Assembly: GCA_031257135.1 (NCBI GenBank)
Contig: JAIRPH010000165.1
Location: 1 to 9,179, forward strand
Reading direction: 5' to 3'
Length of the DNA stretch: 9,179 nucleotides
DNA from: Spirochaetaceae bacterium
Lineage (GTDB): Bacteria; Spirochaetota; Spirochaetia; Treponematales; Breznakiellaceae
The position numbers and the translations under genes are program-made. Positions 5,748 through 9,179 of the stretch are shown here, piece by piece; within the stretch, counting starts at the first letter, position 1, and each line of letters opens with the position of its first letter. The notes below the pieces were generated by a model. The model was not told the origin of the DNA, made no database searches, and saw nothing but the letters and a program-made list of their open reading frames with translations.

Positions 5748-7454
5748 ATGATGGAAACCGGCGAATCGGAATCCGCGGAAAATCTGCGGAAAAGAGTGAA
5801 GAAACTCGCCAGAGAACTGGATTTGCTGAAGCTGATTCTGGAACGGAATAAATCCACCGCGCTGGCGAAAGCCCAAATCAACACCGTCCTTATGTCCGAG
5901 CGGGCCCGGCAGAATACCTATATGAACATGGTTCTGGCGAACAGCCCGGATATTATCATGCTTTTCGACTCGGAGGGGCGGTTCGTTTACTGCGCGGATA
6001 TTTTCCTTAAGACCGCGGGCATAGACAGCTTCGCTTTTATCAGCGGGCGGTTCTACGGCGAAGTCCTCCGCCGTTTTATGAAGCCCGCGGTCTTTGACGA
6101 GATAAGCGCGGCTTTCCGCAAAGCCATTAACGAGAAGGAATCGGTTGTCATTAAAGAGATCATCGACCTAGCCGGAAACGGGCAGGATCGGCATTACGCC
6201 ATTCACTTTACGCCTATGTTCGACGATCGCGGAACCCTTGAGGGCGCGTTCGCGCTGTTTCACGACATCACCGAGATGCTCAAAGCAAAACGGCGCGCTG
6301 AACAAGCCAGTCAAGCGAAGTCCAACTTTCTCGCCAATATGTCCCACGAAATCCGCACGCCTCTGAACGCTATTATCGGAATGACCGCCCTCGCCAAAAA
6401 ATCCTGCGACCTAGCCCGTAAAGATTACTGTTTGGAAAAAATCGCGGGAGCTTCCGCTCATCTGCTGGGGGTCATCAACGATATTCTGGATATGTCCAAA
6501 ATCGAAGCCGACAAGTTTGAGCTGTCCTACACGGCTTTTGATTTCAGAAAGATGATCCGCCGCGCCGTCGAGGTCATTGATTTCCGGCTTGAAGAGAAAA
6601 AACAGCGGCTATCCGTCGAAATAGACGGCGCTATTCCGGGCATACTTGTTTCCGATGAACAGCGGCTCGCTCAGGTCCTCGCGAATCTCTTGAGCAACGC
6701 CGTTAAATTCACCCCCGAGGGAGGGCTTATCGCAATTACCGCCCGGAAACTTGAGGAAATCCGGGGGCTTTGCGCTTTAGAAATCCGCGTCGCCGACACG
6801 GGAATCGGCATCTCTTTGGAACAGCAGAAAAAGCTGTTCCAGTCCTTTGAGCAAGCTGACGGCGGCATTTCCCGAAAGTACGGCGGAACCGGTCTGGGGC
6901 TTGCGATTTCCAAAGCCATTGTGGAGATGATGAACGGAACTATCCGCATCGAGTCGGAAGTCGGCAAGGGATCGGCTTTTATCTTTACCATACAGGCGGA
7001 GCGGAGCGGCTCCTCCGCCGAAACCGCGCCCCCGGAGCCTGAAAACCTGAACCGTATGTTTTCAGGACGGCGCATCCTCTTAGCCGAGGATATCGAGATT
7101 AATCGGGAAATCGTCATTTCCATCTTGGAGCCTACCGGCATTGCCATAGACGAGGCGGAAAACGGACGCATCGCCTATGAACGGTTTTCTCAGGCTCCGG
7201 AGAGCTATGATCTCATCCTCATGGATATTCATATGCCTGAAATGGACGGCTATGAATCGACTCGGCGCATCCGCGCGGTGAATCATCCGAAAGCCAAGTC
7301 GATTCCTATTATCGCCATGACCGCAAACGTATTTCGGGAAGACTTGGAACGATGCAAAACCGCGGGCATGACCGGTCATTTGGGGAAGCCCCTCAATGTT
7401 GAGGAACTCTTGACCGCCCTGCGAACCAGCTTAACCGATTACCGCGGGTTTTGA
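5748..7454 (+). CDS. soluble PAS hybrid sensor histidine kinase with C-terminal receiver
   Basis: A 568-residue cytosolic phosphorelay kinase; no membrane segment is visible. Order of domains: N-terminal coiled coil (about 10-48), PAS domain (about 55-175, ending FHDITEM), HisKA with phospho-acceptor His200 in MSHEIRTP, HATPase_c with N-box Asn317 (LLSNAVKF), G1 ADTGIGI (349-354) and G2 GGTGLGLAI (379-387), then a receiver (about 442-560) with acidic pair Glu447/Asp448, phospho-acceptor Asp493, Thr525 and Lys547. All catalytic residues are present, so it should be active. There is no DNA-binding or Hpt domain; phosphate must pass to a partner outside the window. Two ATGs are adjacent (5748, 5751): AGGGA at 5741-5745 is better spaced for 5751, so the first Met may not be used. 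It follows the FIST gene by 15 nt in one operon. Its 3' end overlaps the convergent RseC-type gene by 16 bp. Confidence 0.95.
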   Translation: MMETGESESAENLRKRVKKLARELDLLKLILERNKSTALAKAQINTVLMSERARQNTYMNMVLANSPDIIMLFDSEGRFVYCADIFLKTAGIDSFAFISGRFYGEVLRRFMKPAVFDEISAAFRKAINEKESVVIKEIIDLAGNGQDRHYAIHFTPMFDDRGTLEGAFALFHDITEMLKAKRRAEQASQAKSNFLANMSHEIRTPLNAIIGMTALAKKSCDLARKDYCLEKIAGASAHLLGVINDILDMSKIEADKFELSYTAFDFRKMIRRAVEVIDFRLEEKKQRLSVEIDGAIPGILVSDEQRLAQVLANLLSNAVKFTPEGGLIAITARKLEEIRGLCALEIRVADTGIGISLEQQKKLFQSFEQADGGISRKYGGTGLGLAISKAIVEMMNGTIRIESEVGKGSAFIFTIQAERSGSSAETAPPEPENLNRMFSGRRILLAEDIEINREIVISILEPTGIAIDEAENGRIAYERFSQAPESYDLILMDIHMPEMDGYESTRRIRAVNHPKAKSIPIIAMTANVFREDLERCKTAGMTGHLGKPLNVEELLTALRTSLTDYRGF

Positions 7455-7846
7455 CGGATCTCTGTCACTCGGGGAAGCGCGGACGAGGGAAACCGTTTCC
7501 GCGCTAAATAGGTAATGCCAGCCGCGGCAAAAAGCGCGGCAAGCCCTCCGGCGACGCGGAAGGATTCTCCTCCGCGGGGAAAGAATAGCCCGGTCAGCAT
7601 AAAGCCTCCGAGAAAGCCCGTCAGCGGCGGAACCAACGCCTGAAGAGCCTGCCTCAAAAGCTCGCTTCTGGAGGTTTCGACTTCCACGGTTTGTCCCACC
7701 GCAAGGGGCAGTCCTAAAGGATTCGCCGCGGCAACAATATGCCCCCGGTTTTTACATTCCTGCCGCATACACCCGAAACAACCCTCCGGCGTCCCACAGC
7801 TTAGGGTAACGCTATGGTCTGATATACTAAGAATCGTACCAGTCAT
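7439..7846 (-). CDS. rseC: RseC/MucC (SoxR-reducing system) family membrane protein
   Basis: A 135-residue inner-membrane protein, normal length. Seen: an N-terminal cysteine cluster Cys17-x5-Cys23-x2-Cys26-x4-Cys31, nearly the spacing of E. coli RseC (x5, x2, x5), then a beta-rich stretch (about 45-60) and two hydrophobic helices (about 66-89 and 97-114) followed by a basic tail. Known: the family contributes to the system that keeps the SoxR iron-sulfur cluster reduced and, in gammaproteobacteria, modulates anti-sigma RseA; it often accompanies Rnf electron-transport genes. No Rnf or SoxR gene is in the window, so the role here, perhaps redox or Fe-S related, is inferred. A weak AAGGG lies just upstream of ATG 7844-7846. 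It converges on the kinase, with a 16-bp overlap (7439-7454). Confidence 0.85.
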   Translation of the reverse strand: MTGTILSISDHSVTLSCGTPEGCFGCMRQECKNRGHIVAAANPLGLPLAVGQTVEVETSRSELLRQALQALVPPLTGFLGGFMLTGLFFPRGGESFRVAGGLAALFAAAGITYLARKRFPSSALPRVTEIRQNPR

Positions 7847-7933
7847 AGCCCTTATACTAGCAGAAAACCTCGAAATCTGTCCAGTCTCCGATTGTCTCTT
7901 GCGGTTTTTTCTTGAATTTGATATGCTTTTCTT

Positions 7934-8320
7934 ATGCGCTGGATAACGCTTTTACCGCAGGGCTTCTTATCAAAAATTTTTCTTAAAGATATTCCCTCGA
8001 TGTTTATGTACCTTCCCGCGAAGACTCTGTACAAGTACCGAGAGACTCCGTACCTTCCCGCAAAGACTCTGTACAAGTACCGAGAGACTCCGTACCTTCC
8101 CGCGAAGACTCTGTACAAGTACAGATATGTTCCGTACCTTCCCGCGAAGACTCTGTACAAGTACCGAGAGACTCCGTACCTTCCCGCGAAGATTCTGTAC
8201 AAGTACCGATATGTTCCGTACCTTCCCGCAAAGAGCGGGGGAACTCCCCCGACGAGCGGAAACATTCCCCCGAAAACCGGGGATATAAATCAAGGAGACT
8301 CCTATGGCGCAAAACCATGA
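7934..8320 (+). CDS. doubtful ORF across the 42-bp array (YLPAKTLYKYRETP repeats)
   Basis: A 128-residue frame of unknown identity, no family recognised. Seen: an N-terminal segment MRWITLLPQGFLSKIF, five 14-residue units of YLPAKTLYKYR followed by ETP (units 1, 2, 4) or YVP (units 3, 5), then a Gly/Pro/Thr-rich tail. It is very basic and tyrosine-rich. In favour: among single-base differences between copies, GCG/GCA and CGA/AGA are silent in this frame, and only ACT/ATT changes a residue. Against: 42 is divisible by three, so every frame stays open; three minus-strand frames also do. There is no ribosome binding site before ATG 7934, and the frame overlaps the next gene by 17 bp. Most likely the array is non-coding, but a small basic repeat protein cannot be excluded. 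Confidence 0.22.
   Translation: MRWITLLPQGFLSKIFLKDIPSMFMYLPAKTLYKYRETPYLPAKTLYKYRETPYLPAKTLYKYRYVPYLPAKTLYKYRETPYLPAKILYKYRYVPYLPAKSGGTPPTSGNIPPKTGDINQGDSYGAKP
8008..8233. repeat. 42-bp tandem repeat array, 5.4 copies
   Basis: Seen: copies at 8008-8049, 8050-8091, 8092-8133, 8134-8175, 8176-8217 and a 16-bp partial at 8218-8233, contiguous with no spacers. Each begins GTACCTTCCCGC and contains AAG, then CTGTACAAGTAC. Two unit types differ only near the end: GAGACTCC (copies 1, 2, 4) or TATGTTCC (copies 3, 5). Other variation is single base: GCG to GCA in copies 2 and 6, ACT to ATT in copy 5, CGA to AGA in copy 3. Within a unit, CTTC-CCGC-GAAG can form a small hairpin, and TCTGTA-CAAG-TACAGA in copy 3 is a perfect 6-bp stem. 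The high similarity indicates recent expansion by slippage or unequal recombination. Confidence 0.95.
8236..8283 (+). promoter_or_regulatory. two G/C hairpins with alternative pairings in the leader of the 8304 gene
   Basis: Seen: CGGGGG 8236-8241 and CCCCCG 8246-8251 form a perfect 6-bp stem with loop AACT. TCCCC 8266-8270 and GGGGA 8279-8283 form a second stem. The first G-run could instead pair with 8267-8271, or the first C-run with 8279-8282, so mutually exclusive folds exist just before the ribosome binding site at 8292-8297. There is no T-run, so classical termination is unlikely; regulation of translation is possible but inferred. Confidence 0.35.
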
Positions 8321-8972
8321 CTACATTCCGTCAAATGACAGTAAACTCTTGACCTTTGCCAAGAATCTTTACGCCTACGCGCTGGCGCATTACGCCCGCT
8401 GGGGCGTTCCCGGTCCTCAGCCCATGCTGGATGCCCCCATTGCCGCCTTTGAGACGGGGTTGACCGCTTTCAATAACCCCAACCGCGGTAAAGTGGACAC
8501 CCTCAACAAGAACGAAGCGAAGTCAGCCCTGACTCACGCTCTTCGGGGCTATGTGCAGGGCTTTATCGCCCGAAATCCCGCGGTAACCGACGAGGACAAG
8601 GAAAAAATGTCCCTGCCCCTGCATGATGGGACGCCCACTCGCCGCCCCGCGCCGGACATAAGACCGGAAACCGAAGCTGAACCCAGCGGAAAAGGGGCGC
8701 ATACGGTAACGGCAATCAACCCTCATACCCGGACAAAGGAAAAGCCGCCCCTTGTCGCCGGGATTGCCTTTGCCTGCCGGGTGCGGAAGGCGGAAGAGCC
8801 TAAGCCTCGGGCAGAGGATATGCCCTCGGAGTTTCAAACCGGCGCGGTCAAGGCGTACCAATACCCGGAAACAGATTACGGCAAGGTCGCGGACTACGCG
8901 ACAGCTTACGAGAACTCCACAGGGAAGCGGGGTCCCTGGTCAAACGTTATCAGCCTGCTCATCAGCGGATAA
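8304..8972 (+). CDS. hypothetical protein of the MAQNHDYIPSNDSK family
   Basis: A 222-residue soluble protein without signal peptide or membrane segment. I recognise the N-terminal signature MAQNHDYIPSNDSK and the middle NPNRGKVDTLNKNEAKSAL and TDEDKEKMSLPLHDGTPT (about 58-112) from a recurring family of unknown function in Treponema and Bacteroidetes. The C-terminal third ends in a YENSTGKRGPWSNVIS motif reminiscent of a fibronectin-III-like strand pair in that family. The N-terminal 100 residues look helical and the middle (about 108-135) is Pro/Glu-rich and probably disordered. AAGGAG at 8292-8297, 6 nt before the ATG, supports the start; the stop is a tandem TAA TAA. It lies directly downstream of the 42-bp array. 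The function is not known, and I do not assign one. Confidence 0.85.
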   Translation: MAQNHDYIPSNDSKLLTFAKNLYAYALAHYARWGVPGPQPMLDAPIAAFETGLTAFNNPNRGKVDTLNKNEAKSALTHALRGYVQGFIARNPAVTDEDKEKMSLPLHDGTPTRRPAPDIRPETEAEPSGKGAHTVTAINPHTRTKEKPPLVAGIAFACRVRKAEEPKPRAEDMPSEFQTGAVKAYQYPETDYGKVADYATAYENSTGKRGPWSNVISLLISG

Positions 8973-8984
8973 TAACGACGCGCG

Positions 8985-9012
8985 CCCGCGGATTCCGGGA
9001 TTTTCTTTTCTG
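8985..9012 (+). terminator. possible intrinsic terminator after the hypothetical gene
   Basis: CCCG 8985-8988 and CGGG 8996-8999 form a short stem with a 7-nt loop, followed by a T-rich run (9001-9011, TTTTCTTTTCT). The stem is only 4 bp, so strength is uncertain, but the position 13 nt past the stop codon fits. Confidence 0.4.
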
Positions 9013-9029
9013 CGATCTTGAAAAAACTT

Positions 9030-9056
9030 GAAAAAAAAGGGTAAAACCATTACCCT
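9030..9056 (-). terminator. minus-strand intrinsic terminator-like hairpin with T-run
   Basis: AGGGTAA 9038-9044 and TTACCCT 9050-9056 form a perfect 7-bp stem with loop AACCA. On the minus strand the stem is followed by eight Ts (complement of the A-run at 9030-9037), a classic intrinsic terminator shape. No minus-strand gene is visible to its right in the window. On the plus strand it lies 6 nt before the methyltransferase ATG and would form in that leader. A TTGAAA is repeated at 9018 and 9028 and could be a -35 for the plus gene (TAAAAC at 9042 as -10, weak). Confidence 0.5.
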
Positions 9057-9062
9057 GTCGAT

Positions 9063-9179
9063 ATGGCGGTACTTTCGTGGAATGAGATAAAGACCCGGGC
9101 CGAGGCTTTTGTCAGCGAATGGCAGGACAAAGCCGTAAACGCCCGGGAAGAAGCGGACGCGGCAGAATTTATGCTGGGC
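9063..9179 (+). CDS. N-terminus of a probable MmeI / type IIG-like DNA methyltransferase
   Basis: Thirty-nine codons open to the window edge. Seen: MAVLSWNEIKTRAEAFVSEW followed by a charged AREEADAAEF stretch. The opening LSWNEIKxRAxxFxxEW and the acidic/Ala-rich helix after it resemble the start of large class I SAM-dependent DNA methyltransferases of the MmeI/type IIG group, which modify DNA and often also cut it. No catalytic motif is inside the window, so this rests on N-terminal similarity alone. There is no normal SD; an AAGGG lies about 20 nt upstream, inside the hairpin at 9038-9056. Frame-matched length and a continuous open frame support it as a real gene start. Confidence 0.55.
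   Translation, partial: MAVLSWNEIKTRAEAFVSEWQDKAVNAREEADAAEFMLG

Larger units (their letters stand above)
7847..8303. other. 457-bp region without a confident gene; holds a tandem array and a GC-hairpin leader
   Basis: The left 160 bp (7847-8007) carry no recognised gene; they are the upstream region of the RseC gene, including a poorly matching promoter-like pair (TTGCGG near 7899, then TATGCT). From 8008 to 8233 lies the 42-bp tandem array. 8236-8283 contains two G/C hairpins. AAGGAG 8292-8297 is the ribosome binding site for the following gene. One plus-strand reading frame crosses the whole array and is listed separately as doubtful. Confidence 0.8.

Noticed and set aside
6671..7171. Minus-strand ORF of 166 codons inside the kinase
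   Set aside because: It is antisense to HATPase and receiver motifs, Ser/Arg-rich, and without a recognisable domain.
7460..7530. Terminator for the kinase operon
   Set aside because: No stem with a T-run was seen; this stretch is coding for the RseC-type gene.
8008..8233. CRISPR array
   Set aside because: The repeats are contiguous 42-bp units with no unique spacers between them, and no cas genes are present.
8284..8289. TATAAA as a -10 box for the 8304 gene
   Set aside because: The start would fall in the ribosome binding site, and no -35 lies at the right distance.
7852..8318. Minus-strand ORFs through the array (FAGRYGVSRYLYR, RGKVRSLSVLVQS and TESLGTC readings)
   Set aside because: They are open only because 42 is divisible by three. 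No ribosome binding site or recognisable domain was found, and copy differences are less conservative there than in the plus frame.

Overview
The window looks like a moderately GC-rich bacterial chromosome (my estimate is a little over half G+C). The gene content fits a spirochaete, most likely a Treponema-like gut or termite-gut lineage. Pointers to this are a BspA-type leucine-rich-repeat exported protein, a FIST-domain protein beside a soluble hybrid histidine kinase, an RseC-type protein, and a small family-level hypothetical beginning MAQNHDYIPSNDSK, which I associate with Treponema and Bacteroidetes. The taxonomic call is inference; there is no rRNA or other marker gene to settle it.

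Layout, left to right. (1) Positions 1-237, minus strand: N-terminal part of an IS200/REP-associated (Y1, HUH) transposase running off the left edge, with a hairpin (323-362) between it and the next gene. (2) 364-2358, minus: a triple fusion CbiJ-CbiE-CbiT, covering three consecutive steps of cobalamin ring synthesis. (3) 2497-3465, plus: a D-2-hydroxyacid dehydrogenase with a TTG start, divergent from the cobalamin gene. (4) 3531-7454, plus: a compact three-gene cassette behind a good sigma-70-type promoter, made of an exported LRR protein, a FIST sensor protein and a soluble PAS hybrid histidine kinase with a C-terminal receiver. (5) 7439-7846, minus: an RseC/SoxR-reducing-system family membrane protein that overlaps the kinase gene tail to tail. 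(6) 7847-8303: a region without a confident gene that holds a 42-bp tandem repeat array (five full copies plus 16 bp) and a GC-rich leader with two hairpins. (7) 8304-8972, plus: a hypothetical protein of a recurring but uncharacterised family. (8) 9063 to the right edge, plus: the N-terminus of what looks like an MmeI/type IIG-like DNA methyltransferase, preceded by an A-tract and a perfect 7-bp stem hairpin.

How the genes work together. The clearest functional unit is the LRR-FIST-histidine kinase cassette, which I read as an envelope/cytoplasm sensing module: an exported LRR protein, a cytosolic small-molecule-sensing FIST protein translated immediately after it, and a phosphorelay kinase whose output partner is not in the window. 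The cobalamin gene and the dehydrogenase are ordinary metabolism. The two ends (transposase, methyltransferase) and the repeat array look like accessory, mobile-prone sequence. I found no rRNA, tRNA, CRISPR array or riboswitch.
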